A stretch of 64,000 bases of DNA, from assembly GCA_949825065.1 (NCBI GenBank), contig OX463864.1, positions 10,281,787 through 10,345,786 on the forward strand. Direction: 5' to 3'. Position numbers and translations under genes: made by a program. Position 1 is the first letter of the stretch; the number at the start of each line of letters is the position of its first letter. This stretch comes from Odontocerum albicorne. Lineage: Eukaryota > Arthropoda > Insecta > Trichoptera > Odontoceridae. Of this stretch, positions 20,031-31,189 are shown in pieces. The notes beneath the pieces were generated by a model. The model saw only the letters and a list, made by a program, of their open reading frames with translations. It was not told where the DNA came from and did not search any database.

Positions 20031-20329
20031 TATTTTTGATTGGTTGGAAGAGATTGCCACATGGCAATACACCCACAAGATTGTACTGTATACAAAAAGT
20101 GTACTACAAAAAAAATACAACTTTAACGATTTCTGTGATTTTCTACGTTTTCTTATTTCTGAATATCGTTCACTTGACCCAACCATACTTTTCTTAGCCA
20201 CCGTCTCACACGGTTTCCACTTATATCTGCACTACTATATGTATCTGTTTTGTTCATCTGTTTGTTTACTATTTAGTTAAATACCTAATTCTGACCTATG
20301 CTTTCATTCTAAGCAAAAAAGCAAGAACT

Positions 20330-21225
20330 GTTTGTATCAAAATATTATACAATACATCACTTCATACTATAAAGAGCAGAACTGGTTGAATTTGAGAAAT
20401 AGACGAATACACATATTATCACTAGTGTATTATTATATCCTTAACTCTTCCGCCACCCCTTCTTATCTTGCCGAGAATATTCAGTGTCTTTCTGATCATG
20501 GACCTGCGCTACGCTTAAGCAGATTATTTATTGGCTTTCCCAGTACACCGCTCTTCTTTTTTTATGTCGTCCTTTACCACATACCAGAAGACATTGAACT
20601 GGTTGAATATTCAAAATAGACGCCAAATTCACATACTGTCTGTATTGTTTAATATCCTTAACTGTCCTGCCACCCCCTCTTATCTCACCGAAAATTTTCA
20701 GCGTCTTTCCAATCATGGATTAACGCTACGAGCCAACAAAGATTGTTTATTGGCCTTTCCAGTTCACCGCTTCTCTTTTTTTGCGTCGTCCTTTACTGTC
20801 CATGCAGTGAGATTCTGGAATCAGTTACAAACCAATATAAAACTCGCTTCATCCTTGGCATGCTTTAAGAAGCGACTGAAAAAGCTCTTAATTTCTAGTC
20901 ACTAATATGACATGTTTCATTCCTGATTTTTCTTTTCCTTTCCTCTCCACCATCCCTTCCTTTTTCTTTGATTGATGATATCTCACTTTATATGAAAAGG
21001 AATGTTTGGGTGATTGTCCGTCTTTGTGGGGTTCGTAGACATATGCTCACGTATGTGTTTATTGATTTCGTGGAGATGGATAGTCACTTGAATGATTTAT
21101 GCGACCATGAAACTTGTTTCATTTACTGTTGTCTAGTTGGCTAGAAGAGATTGCCACCTGGCAATAATCTCACCAGATTATATTTGCAATAAAAGTGTTA
21201 AATAAATAAATAAATACTGTCCATA
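20330..21225 (+). mobile_element. LINE A 3' end, plus copy with internal duplication
   Basis: 20581-20900 encodes the ORF2 C-terminus (KTLNWLNIQNRRQIHILSVL, PATPSYLTENFQRLSNHG, FWNQLQTNIKLASSLACF), stop after SSH at 20903. 20341-20580 is a diverged tandem copy of the same coding segment. The 3' UTR ends at 21190-21225 with GCAATAAAAGTGTTAAATAA and a TAAA repeat, which defines the 3' end of the family. Confidence 0.82.
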
Positions 21226-21289
21226 AAGTGTGACTCTGGATGAACATTATAAATTATAAATAATTTCATTGATTCCCAGTTGTACTTAT

Positions 21290-21990
21290 GTGGAATACTT
21301 CAGATTATCGGTCACATCGTGGAAAGTATCCTATTCCTGGGAGGGCTAGATGAGATCTATTGGTCTACTCCTAAGCAGCGGCGGCTGGTCTCGAGGTGCG
21401 TTGGTGTGCTGAACCGGAGAAATAATTCGCAATAATTAAATTATATATTCGCAAACATGACTTCCAAAAATGTTAAATATTTGTATAGATTAAATACATA
21501 TGTATAAGAATACAGACAAATACGAGTGGTATGAGTATTTTTACTTTAGTGAAAATTTAATAATATATTCTTTGAAATTGACCGGCCAAGTTTGCCAATA
21601 CTGCCGGAGCGATCTCCAATATGCACTGGGCGGAAACGCTAATTCATATAGGGCAGACAGAGATGCACAGTAAACCGTGAGACAGCGATATTTCATATTC
21701 GCTCAACATCTCGAGGTGCGTTGGTGTTCAGCGCACCAACGCACCTCGAGACCAGCCGCCGCCGCTCCTAAGGTTATATCATGGATGAGAAATACAAACA
21801 TCCGACGGTGAGAGAAATACCGCTCTAGAGATCGATTAATTGATTCCAAATAAATTCAATAAGGTGTGGTATTATGATAAAGCTTTTGCCGTTGTTTTTA
21901 CTGTAGTGTGAAATTGTCTGCTTCTTAGTGTTAGAGATATGGGTGGCGTGTGTAGCTTTAGGAAGCAATCGAAGACAACAGTTTTTGGAA
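21290..21990 (+). mobile_element. LINE C fragment interrupted by a hAT MITE
   Basis: 21773-21990 matches the text at 14546-14745 (TTGATTCCAAATAAATTCAA; GAAATTGTCTGCTTCTTAGT; GGAAGCAATCGAAGACAACA) but with many stops. The MITE sits at 21376-21764. Confidence 0.55.
21376..21764. mobile_element. Non-autonomous hAT-type MITE with 8-bp duplication
   Basis: 389 bp. Inverted ends: left CAGCGGCGGCTGGTCTCGAG, right the reverse complement with one difference; the match runs about 38 bp through GTGCGTTGGTG. The 8-bp duplication CTCCTAAG flanks both sides (21368-21375, 21765-21772). The right end has an extra inner copy of the terminus, giving a local hairpin (21711-21750). Confidence 0.88.
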
Positions 21991-22249
21991 GTCTTATCAA
22001 AATTTATAATTTTATATGAACACTATAAACATACACTACACTCCACCAAAAACCAATTGTGTTACTAGCACTTATCAGAAGATGTATAAAGATTTCTTAA
22101 TAGTTTGTGTTCCCTTGGTAAGTCACTGCGGTTTTCTTACCAAAACAGTTTTCCTAAATACGTGCAGATGCGGAATGTTCCAAATTTAATGGTCGAAGCC
22201 ACCATCTTCCTATCCTTACGCACAACTTTTTTTTGTTGTAATATATTTA

Positions 22250-22396
22250 CAGTACCGTCGTCTCTCGCGTCGTCTCTGTCATTCATACGCGTGTTCCGTC
22301 GCGATTTGTCAGTCGTTACCGGACCGGACTGTTAGCGCATCGTGCGACAGAGACGACGCTCTACAAACGATGTGTATTACTTACCGCCGGGTACTG
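22250..22396. mobile_element. Foldback MITE, copy 1 (left arm damaged)
   Basis: The right arm GTGTATTACTTACCGCCGGG then TACTG is the same as in copy 2 (53200-53356). The left arm begins CAGTACCGTCG and is shortened and rearranged. The shared core is TTAGCGCATCGTGCGACAGA. Confidence 0.65.
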
Positions 22397-22399
22397 TAA

Positions 22400-22500
22400 T
22401 CGGTTTAAAATAGTGGGTATACGTTCCGAGTTAGAGCGCCCTTGAAGAGAGTCTGCCCTCTAAACGGTGCTACATAAATTATCTTTTATTATTATTATTA
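22400..22500 (+). repeat. Recurrent retroelement 3' end (family W)
   Basis: GAGTTAGAGCGCCCTTGAAG, then CTCTAAACGGTGCTACATAA and a TTATTATT tail. The same ending is at 30905-30990 and, reversed, at 4425-4465, 16300-16355 and about 51690-51740. The terminal ATT/TCCTT run suggests a SINE or LINE tail. Confidence 0.5.
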
Positions 22501-22537
22501 TTATTCAGTTCCTTTTCACTGGATGTTACAATAGCAA

Positions 22538-22725
22538 TTTTATAATGTTAGGATGTTACAATTTAACTTGATGTTACAATTTCACTGGATGTTACAATTT
22601 CACTGGATGTTACAATTTAACTTGATGTTACAATTTCACTGGATGTTACAATTTCACTGGATGTTACAATTTCACTGGATGTTTCAATTTCCCTGGATGT
22701 TACAATTTCACTGGATGTTACTTAT
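22538..22725. repeat. 18-bp minisatellite, about 10 copies
   Basis: Unit GGATGTTACAATTTCACT; some units read TTGATGTTACAATTTAAC. The frame MLQFHW-repeat through it is a by-product of the 18-bp period. Confidence 0.9.
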
Positions 22726-23225
22726 TCCACCAGTCCACTTATCTATGGCTTTCCGCATGATAAAAATTGTGTTACTTTGGGTATACAATACATCCCTGTT
22801 GCACTCCTCATTCTTTTTTAAACGTTCATATTACGTCAAATGTGCTAATTATTATATAAACTGCTTAAAGCGTACAGGTGCACTTAAAAAATATGCAAGT
22901 CAGTGTTTATGTAAAAGTAATCTGGCAATATATTACGCATTTAATAAGGTTTGTTTTTCAACAAGATAATTGATCATAAATTAATATTTTATCTCGACTA
23001 GACTAACTAAGTCACATTTTACCCGTACTGACATACGAGTAATTGTGGATTTGTCTTGTTGCTTTAATATTGTATTAATCAAAAAAAATATTAAGACGTA
23101 ATTTAAGCATTAAATATCCATTCAATACGGGATTAATTTTGATGTATGAAAGGGAAATGTGGACGTTAAACACTACTGAATTGAGCTGTACACATGCTAT
23201 AGACATGCTTGCACTGATAAAACTA
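22726..23225. other. Spacer; end contains a LINE trace
   Basis: No gene recognised. At 23150-23225 a short plus-strand text (GAAATGTGGACGTTAAACAC) resembles the LINE R1 ORF tail. A TACGAGTA octamer lies at 23034-23041. Confidence 0.4.
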
Positions 23226-23783
23226 AAGGGTTTTTCAAATTGAACTTTTTTATTTCAATTCAATTTATTTTAATTCTTGAATAAAACACACAATTTGCTT
23301 TGATTTAAAAAAAACTGTTTATTTGTCATTTAAGTAAAATGTATGACATTTTAACGATATCCGCCAAATGTCCACCTCTTGCAGCTCCACAGATGTCCAC
23401 TCTTTGGTCAAAATTTTCGATGATATTTTGAAATAATTACGGTTCTAACTCACCAATAACGCGAATAATTTCGTCCTTCAGCTCAATAATTGGTTGGGGA
23501 TCATTCTTATAAACCTGGCTTTTCACGTAACCCCAGAGAAAATAGTCCAAAGGTGTCAGATCACATAATCTTGTTGGTCAGTTAACATCACTATTTCCGG
23601 AGATTACAATACATAAAATAATTCAACAATTTGAACACGTTGTTGTATAGTATTGTATACGACTCCATTTTTATAAATGTTAAACATTACACTTTTCAAA
23701 TGTCACAAGACCCAGGCAAGATCACGACGCCATCTGTGTTTTATCCAAAAATTAAAAAAAACCTTTCAATTTGAAGGACCCTT
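23226..23783 (-). mobile_element. Tc1-like deletion derivative, copy 1
   Basis: 558 bp with inverted ends (AAGGGTTTTTCAAATTGAA and TTCAATTTGAAGGACCCTT) and TA on both sides. The minus strand keeps the decayed last 70 codons of a DDE_3-type transposase. Copy 2 at 33691-34248 has the same length and layout, so the deletion predates amplification of this form. Confidence 0.78.
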
Positions 23784-23784
23784 T

Positions 23785-24130
23785 ATATGGGAGTGATAGT
23801 GTATAACAAAATGTTTCATTTTTTCAAAGCATCGTTCACTTGATTTAACTATACTTTCTTTGGTCTTCCATTACCACGCCTTCCACTCACATTTGTACTG
23901 TACATTCGTTTTGTTAATTTTTCTTCATTCATTCGTTCCACGTGCCCAAACCATCTCAGAGTGCTCTTCTTCATCTTACTTAACACATCAGACTTAAGTC
24001 CACATCTATCCATCTTTACTTCAAACCGTATTCTGTCATACATTATCACCGAATGTATTATTCTCAGTGCACGCATTTTTACAGCAATAATTCGATTCCT
24101 TATAGTATCTTTTCACATCCACGTTTCACT
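23785..24130 (-). pseudogene. LINE R1 ORF tail, minus
   Basis: A 75-codon frame (23849-24076): MRALRIIHSVIMYDRIRFEV, then LSKMKKSTLRWFGHVERMNE and GRRGNGRPKKV. This is the C-terminal tail of an insect endonuclease-reverse transcriptase LINE; WFGHVERMxEExxTKR is the hallmark. Confidence 0.7.
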
Positions 24131-24270
24131 TCCATAATATGCGGTTTTCTTACCAAATAAGTTTTTCTAAATACATGCAGACACGGAGAACTTCCTAATC
24201 TAATAGCCACAGCCACTACCTTCTTATCCTTACGATCAAAGTTGCTTCCTAAATACAATTAAAAACGAAA
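24130..24270 (-). repeat. Repeat linked to LINE R1 tail
   Basis: TGCGGTTTTCTTACCAAATA, then AAATACATGCAGACACGGAG. Also at 22130-22220 and, split by mariner B, at 51770-51845 and 53134-53190. It probably is more of the LINE R1 coding region. Confidence 0.5.
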
Positions 24271-24539
24271 CTTCACAAATCATCATAGTATAGGTGGATT
24301 GCCTATTAAAAAACAAAATTATGACGACTAACGCGAGCTTGAATGTATTAAATCGTACGGCTGTCAAATTTCGTCGGGAGTTGTTACGTCATAAGCTAAA
24401 GCGCGCTCAAATAAATGTTTCGATGGGTATTTGAGATTTAGATATATAAATACCATCACGCGACATTCTTTTAGGGGGTAGGCAGAGAAGACAGGTATCT
24501 TCGCCTTTATACCCATGCACACAGCACTCGTCTCGTACA

Positions 24540-25140
24540 CACATTTATTTAACACTTTTATCGCAAATATAATCAAGCGGGCTTATTGCCAGGCGGCAAT
24601 CTCTTCCAACCAACCAGACAAAAGTAAATGAAGCAAGTTACATGGTCGCATAAAACATTCAAATGACTATCCATCCTCACGAAATCCATAAAAACATATA
24701 TGAGCATATATATCCCCACAAACCCCACAAAGACGGACGTCCCTGAACATTATTGTTCATATAAAGTGAGATATCACCAATCAAAAGAAAAGGAAGGGAT
24801 AGGGGAGAGGAAAGAAAACGAAAAAAAATCAGGGATGAAACATGTTATTTTACTGACTAGAAATTAAATTTTTTCAGTCGCTTTTTAAAGCCTGCCAAGG
24901 ACGGAGCGAGTCTTATATTGGTTTGTAACTGATTCCAGAGTCTCACTGCATGGACAGTAAAGGACGACGCAAAAAAAGAGGAGCGGTGAACTGGAAAGGC
25001 CAATAGACAATCTTTGTTTGAGCGTAGCGCTAATCCATGATTGGAAAGACGCTGAAAAATTTCAGCGAGATAAACGGGGGCGGCGGGATAGTTAAGGATA
25101 TAAACAATAGATACAGTATGTGAATTTGGAGTTATGGCTC
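24540..25140 (-). mobile_element. LINE A 3' end, minus
   Basis: Tail GCGGGCTTATTGCCAGGCGG then CAATCTCTTCCAACCAACCA, UTR, and ORF2 C-terminus (24850-25130) with a frameshift in the ...CFKKRLKKLISS end. Among the copies closest to 53525-54095. Confidence 0.8.
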
Positions 25141-25144
25141 ATTC

Positions 25145-25335
25145 ATACATCGCACCATATATCTTCTCCTGTTTTTCATACTTCCTGCCCTTTCCCTAAT
25201 TAAAATGTCTATCAATTTACTTCCACTCTTTCTTGGTCTATCTCTTCCTTGATTTCTATTCATTTCTACATATTTATTTGTTTCAAGTATGTATATATTA
25301 TGACCAAACCATTTCGATATTTATTTCTTATCTCT
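25145..25335 (-). pseudogene. LINE R1 ORF tail fragment, minus
   Basis: Reads approximately RNQGRDRPRKSGSKLIDILI, then NRRRYMVRCMNEP in the same order as other R1 tails. Confidence 0.5.
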
Positions 25336-26195
25336 GCTTATAAAAATCTGTCTCTAACAAACAATTATTCATTAATTTATTTCTTGGTTAAAAATGTTAA
25401 TATCAGGTATTCTACGCAACGCTAAATATTTAAAATTCGATGATTTATACTGGTTTTGAAAAAAATATTATTAATTCTGGAGTTTTAGTAGACTTAATTT
25501 AAAAAAAATTGAGTCTTTTTTTTTTTTAAATTGTGATAAATTATGTGAAATTATTATTTTACGTAAATAAAAATATGCTTGGAATTTTGATACTTATATA
25601 TTGGTGAGGATTGCCATCTAGCGGCGAAAATTCAAAACCGTTCACGTATTTCCTTTAAATTTTCGCAGTAAATGTATTATTCCAGGAAAACCCGTGGAAT
25701 TCTTTTGATAATGAGAAATAATGTTGTTTAAAAAAAATAAAGTGTTAAGCTGTGGAAAAAAATCTTTTCCTATGCGTTATATTTTATAATCTTTAAAATT
25801 GTATCTAATATTTTATAACCTTTAAAATCGTATCTAATTTATCAGGTAAACCCAATTGGTATTATTGTTTAAAGGAAAACGAAGGAAATTCACCACCAAA
25901 TTAGAAATTCTACAGGGAGACAAAAGTATGGGTAAGTAATGAAACGAGTTTCGTTCTATATGCCATACAGAATGAAACTGCATACTTAGTTTTTTTTGGT
26001 AATTAGTGCCTGTTTTACTTCAACCATTCAAATATTAAAGAAATAATTCTGCTATTTGGGTTGTAATTTCTTAGATGATGGAAGAGTTGCGAGGGATATC
26101 GAACGGCGTGTAGCGATATAAAACAAATTTAATGGGACACTAAAATATAAATTCTCGAATCAGATAGTATTAAAATCTGTTCAACTTATAGTTTA
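25336..26195. other. AT-rich spacer, nothing recognised
   Basis: No gene, satellite or terminal repeat found. Two short direct repeats near 25785-25840 (TATTTTATAAYCTTTAAAAT) are the only structure. Confidence 0.45.
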
Positions 26196-26480
26196 CAACA
26201 ATATTCTATAATAGAACCAAATTTGATGTATGGAAGTGAAATGTAGACGTGGAAATAATCTGAAAAGAGTTTAATAAATATTGCACAATTCACGGAATGA
26301 CAATGTATGACAGAATACGGAAGAAAGTGAGTAAGGATGAATGTGAACTTAAGTTTGATGCATTAAGTAAGATCAACAAGGTCACTGTGAGATGATTTGG
26401 GCATGTAGAACGAATGAATTAAGAAAGATTAACAAAACAAAACTCCATGGAAAATGTTAGTGGAAGACCAATGTAAGTAT
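26196..26480 (+). pseudogene. LINE R1 ORF tail, plus
   Basis: Plus-strand reading with several stops: LMYGSEM, MTMYDRIRKKVSKDECELKF, then VTVRxFGHVERMN. Damaged copy of the tail described at 23785-24130. Confidence 0.55.
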
Positions 26481-26529
26481 GGTTGAATCAAGTAAATGAT
26501 ATTTTGATAGAAAAGGGAAAATCAGACAA

Positions 26530-26990
26530 GATTTCAAAAAAGGGTTATACAGGTATCGAACCTGCAACCCCCGGGCTGGAAGATTAGGACACAGAGTGAT
26601 TTTGTTGAGGTGTAGGAAAACCATTCTTCCTTCCTGCAGTCGCCGCATTATGATGAGGCGCATAACCGCGAAACCGGTTTGAATCCCGAGATGTGCTACA
26701 CCCTCAAAAAACACATACCTATGACGTCGCTCATATTGCCTCACTTCAGTGTGTCATCGGATGCACAGCGGTATTACCAGTGAATTTGCTGGTGTACAGC
26801 GGCTCACTCACTTCAAAAATAAAAATAAACATGCCGGTATGCTCTGATCGTCTCATTTCTGTGTGCCATCGGATCCAACAAAGCGGAGTGTGGCCGGTGA
26901 GTTTGCTGGTATGCAATAGCACACTAATTAGAAAAAAAATCACGTCATAGCTTCGTTTTCAACTGAATTGACTGGAATGACGAATGGTTC
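26530..26990. mobile_element. tRNA-like fragment, SINE A fragment and two U repeats
   Basis: 26545-26595 reversed is a tRNA-like T-arm (GGTTCGATACC). 26665-26735 has the SINE A marker AATCCCGAGATGTGCTACAC. 26740-26825 and 26840-26935 are two tandem U repeats (AATTTGCTGGTGTACAGCGG; GAGTTTGCTGGTATGCAATA). Confidence 0.55.
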
Positions 26991-26994
26991 CACT

Positions 26995-27555
26995 TTATAT
27001 ACGTTTCGTTAGTATTTCTTCATTCATTCGTTCCACATGCCCAAACCACCTCAAGATTCTCTTCTTCATCCTACTTAACACAGGAGCCTTAAGTTCATCA
27101 TTCATCCCTAATCACTTCATTCCGTATCCGGTCATACATTGTCACTATATGTATTCTTATCAATGCACACATTTCTACAGCATTTATTAGACTCATTTCT
27201 GTCTTTTTCAACGTCCACGTTTGACTCCCATAGATCAAAGTCAGCACCAAAATACTATTGTGTACTATCACCCTAAAAGATTTTGATACACATATTGGAC
27301 AGACTTAAAGCATTTATAAGGCTCTTTTGAGTTTTTTTCCAAGTTAAGGTTTCACTCCCGTACATCAAAGTTGGCACCAAAATATTGTAGTGGACTATCA
27401 TCTTAGGAGATTTTTGTGCTGTCTGGTTCGAGTATATATGATTTAGTGCCTCATTAACTTTATTTCATACCGCTAAACGCCGTTCGATATTCATTTTCAT
27501 TCGTTATACATGTCCAAACCATCTCATAGTACTCTCCCTGATCTTACTTAATACA
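26995..27555 (-). pseudogene. LINE R1 ORF tails, minus, three partial copies
   Basis: Repeated text for VKRGR-MYGSE..., EMKKRILRWFGHVERMNE and MYDRIRNEV. Successive near-copies begin about 27000, 27270 and 27490, each with TCATCCC/TCACTCCCG variants, so this is a partly tandem stack of truncated copies. Confidence 0.55.
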
Positions 27556-27565
27556 TCAACCTTAA

Positions 27566-28164
27566 CCTTTACCTTCCTGTGCTAAAAAAATCGCGCGTTC
27601 TGGTGCTGTGTATTCAATACACATCAATACACATGTAAAAATGAGCGATTTAAAATCGAAAAAATAAGAATATTCATAGCCAATCGCTTAAATTAATAAA
27701 ATTTAAAGTCATAAGTGATAATAATTTAAATTTAATTGTTGAAAACATGAAAAAAACATCGGCCGACGTTCACAAAACGGGCTAAGAGACCACCTCAAAC
27801 GAATGCCCGAGAGCTACTGAAGCGAGCGAACTAAGATTCCATTCTTGCGTTTCCATATACCAAAGTAGAGTGAGACGTGAATATCGTCGCTTCCTCACCC
27901 AAAGCGTTTTTTTAGAATGAATATACCTACGTAGTACACTGGCACACGTTTGATTGTATTGTTGAATTTATTCCCGATTTTCACAAAATATCCACGATGT
28001 GGCCGATAAGTGCTAATTATTATTAATATTATTTTTTTCATTCAATGCGTAAATGTATAACGGAGGAATATCTAAAATCTGAACCCAGTATTTATTATAT
28101 TTATAGAGACATTAAAGTTTTTAGAAGCAATGTGTACTAGTTACACATCACAGGAAAGGAAGGG
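27566..28164. mobile_element. piggyBac-type MITE, copy 2, with intact TTAA sites
   Basis: 599 bp between TTAA at 27562-27565 and TTAA at 28165-28168. Ends CCTTTACCTTCCTGTGC and CACAGGAAAGGAAGGG are inverted. The body shares long blocks with copy 1, for example GAGCGATTTAAAATCG and AACATCGGCCGACGTTCACA. No transposase. Confidence 0.85.
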
Positions 28165-28254
28165 TTAAGTACACATTCATTCCTAATTACTTCATTCAAA
28201 ATTCTGTCATTAATTATCATCCCATATATTCGGCTCCTTTCCGTATTTTAATTA

Positions 28255-28495
28255 CTTTATTTAACACTTTTATTGCAAAGATAATCTGGCGGGCTTATTG
28301 CTAGGTGGCAATCTCTTCCAGCCAACCAGACAAAAATAAATGGAGCAAGTTACACAATCGCATAAATCATTCAAATGACTACCCATCCCCACGAAATCCA
28401 TGAACGCATACGTGAGCATATACGAGTAGTATGTTATATGACCACAAACCCTACAAAAACAGACAATCACCCGAACATTCCTTTTCAGATAAAGT
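28255..28495 (-). mobile_element. LINE A 3' UTR, minus
   Basis: Tail and UTR only. It differs from sister copies by about 18 extra bases starting with TACGAGTA at 28421-28428 (sisters read GAGCATATGCCCAC). Confidence 0.78.
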
Positions 28496-28879
28496 AAGAT
28501 TCATATTTTTCAACGTCTACGTGACAAAGGAGATAAGGTAGAATAAGTCAATAAATGACGTTACATAATTTATCGTTATATATCAGTTATTCGTATCATT
28601 TGAGAGCATTAAGCCTTTCTGGTGATAAGGATTTACAAGGTGGTATTAATGTCACAACGTTATTGAAAGTTGCCCCCATTTATTTAAACGTCATTATTTG
28701 TTATCAGTTATGGAGCAAATAAATGGAAAAAATATTTCATAAACAAGTGGATGTGATAAAACGGCATGAAAAATGTTATATTTTTTTAAGACTCTCGATA
28801 ATCCGGGGACGCTTTTATTTTTGAAGTGAAACTTCTATAGGCGCGGTAGGGAAAATAGGCCTGAACGTCACGAAAAGTG

Positions 28880-29210
28880 AAACAGTGTATTATATTATTA
28901 TTTTATTAGTATTAGATTATTATTATTTATTATTCAATATTTTATTTATTAATAAATTATTATTAATTATTTCAATATTAATAATGATTTATCATTAATA
29001 TTATTTTAATATTGTTAATTGCATTATATTATTGATAAAATTATCATTTAATATTAAAATTATTATTATTTATTATTAAAAATAATATTTTATTTTTATA
29101 TTATATATTTATTGTAATAATTATTAATTTTATTTTATATTAAATTATTTTATTTAATATTTATTTTAATATTTATTTAATGTTTATTTAATATATCATC
29201 TAATAGGTGT
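28880..29210. repeat. AT-only low-complexity block
   Basis: More than 300 bp almost entirely of A and T (ATTATTATTTATT-type). Confidence 0.85.
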
Positions 29211-29214
29211 TAAC

Positions 29215-29890
29215 ATAAGTTGTGTCCGTTTTTTTTTACAATTTAAAAATGAGCACCAAAAGTTAAACAAAATGGTAAAGGTTATACGTCATTTTAAAGA
29301 AAATTTTCTGCTCTACAAGATATTGTGTTTGCTTTTACGTTACATGTATTATTTTATTTTATTACAAGCCTGCAAAATGGAATGTCAAGTAGACGAAAGT
29401 GAGCATTTTCGACACCTTCTGTTCGCGTTCAATCGAGGGAATGAAGCTGTCAAAGCTGCTCGAGATATTTGCGAAGTGTACGGTGAAGATGCTATGAATG
29501 AAAGGACAGCTCGTCGATGGTTTTTGCGTTTTAAAGACGATAATTTCGACCTGAAAGACATGGAGCGTTCCGGACGACCAGTAAACTTCGATGAGGACCG
29601 CTTAAACCATATTATTCATGAATATCCCCTTCAAACCACCGTAGAATTGGCTGAGCAGATGAGTTGTAGTCAAATGACTCTATACCGCTATCTTAAATCA
29701 ATGGGAAAAGTCCAGAAGTTCGGCGCTTGGGTTCCACATGTTTTGAATGAAAACAACAAAAATCAATGTTCGACAATTTCTGCTGGTTTGTTCGCGTATC
29801 ATCGAGCTACTCATGGCCACAAGCAAAGGTTCCTTTACCGCATCATTACTGGTAATGAAAAAAAAATCGTGATGAAAAATGTTTGAAAGG
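29215..29890 (+). pseudogene. Mariner-type transposase, N-terminal half only
   Basis: An open frame of 204 codons (29272-29886). From internal Met 36 it reads as a mariner N-terminus: ARDICEVYGEDAMNERTARR, WFLRF, DLKDMERSGRP, DRLNHIIHEYPLQTTVELAE, SMGKVQKFGAWVPHVLNENN, then FLYRIITGNEK. That covers both helix-turn-helix domains, the linker and the WVPH motif, and stops at the first catalytic block, where the usual TGDEK aspartate is Asn (TGNEK). The other two catalytic acids are missing. The first 35 residues before the Met are likely not native. The upstream text GTGTTAACATAAGTTGTGTC may be its 5' terminal repeat. Confidence 0.8.
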
Positions 29891-29939
29891 GATCTTCATG
29901 AATAATATGGTTTAATCGGTTTTAACTTAACTGTATGCT

Positions 29940-30770
29940 TCATAGATTGCTCAGTGTCTCATTAACCGACGACAATTTTAAAAAGGAATTAATAACCATA
30001 AAAAATAGCTACAAATAATGGCTATCCTGGAAGCCTCATTGATTCACTTTTAAAAAACAAAACAAAAAAGAAACTTATAAAAGATCGTATATTTAACGAC
30101 ACCTATAAGCGTGCCTATAAATAGAGCAAAGTCCTATTTATAACAAACATATCATACGAAATAACCTAAAAAAATCCAAGTCACATAACATAAAGCCGGC
30201 TTTTTACACTAATTTTAATCTCCGGAAACTTTTATTTAACGGGAAAGTCAAAAATGGAATACTTCGTGGTGTGTATAAACTTTTATGCGCTGACTGATAA
30301 TTTCTATATAGGAAAGACAGGAAGATCGTTTAAAAGAGATTTCGTGAACACAAATCCGCCTTATCAAATCTCTAATTTATTCTGAAATGGCTAATCATTG
30401 TCACCGTGAAAACTATACTTTTTCTATCGACGATGCCAAATCCTTACATATCAGTAGTAACGGAAATTAATTGGACAGATTAGAGACCCTAGAAATTTCT
30501 AAGTCAGTATACGGATGCTAACATCTAGTAAACACATATATCCCAAAAATCTCTCCGCTGCTGGTCGAGATCGTCCCACGCCTCCCTCAGCCCTCAGTCC
30601 CTAATCCGAATGTCCCCAACCGTTAGAAGCGTGTATATCGGTACCAGTTCGAACACAATTCAGTCTCGTTTATGCCCCCTTGAAGATGAGGTGAAACCCT
30701 TGATACCGGTAGGGTTATACCGTTACAAAAAGTGGAATAAAAAGTGTTTGATAAAACAAATTACAAATAT
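29940..30770 (+). mobile_element. Penelope-like element 3' part with terminal repeat (plus)
   Basis: Order: decayed reverse-transcriptase C-terminus and linker (29960-30230, text for KELITIKN and KPAFYTNFNLRKLLFNGK), GIY-YIG domain (30250-30600, frameshifted; GVYKLLCAD, then FYIGKTGRSFKRD), then the terminal repeat 30660-30770. The hammerhead-like boxes at about 30679-30726 are altered (CTTGAAGA, GATA). It mirrors 7100-7745. Confidence 0.75.
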
Positions 30771-30904
30771 TTATCATTAAAGCAATAAATTTATTGAAAA
30801 AAATCATTTGTTTTATTTAAAAAATACGACATATTTTTAATACCCCGACATATTTTTAATATACGAATATGTTATATTTATTTTATAATATTTTAAATCC
30901 GTCA

Positions 30905-30995
30905 ATAGTAGTGAATTCGAGTCTGAAGTTAAAGCGTCGTTGAGGAGAGTTTGGTCTATAAACGGCGCTATATAAGTTGTCCTTTGAATTGAACA
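30905..30995 (+). repeat. Recurrent retroelement 3' end (family W)
   Basis: GAATTCGAGTCTGAAGTTAA, GCGTCGTTGAGGAGAGTTTG, then CGGCGCTATATAAGTTGTCC. Compare 22430-22490. Confidence 0.5.
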
Positions 30996-31189
30996 TTATG
31001 AAGGTTTTTGAACTTGTTAGCCTTTAGTCTGAAGACCTAGCTGTTTGTTGCCTGCACCTCAGTGTAATACTATACCATACTCTTGTCAGTTGTCTGATTC
31101 TTTGAGGGTTCCAGTTATTACTGGCATCTATGTGTATAGTCCAGTTATTGCTGGTATACTCGTATTTCATTATAATTATTAAAAAAGGG

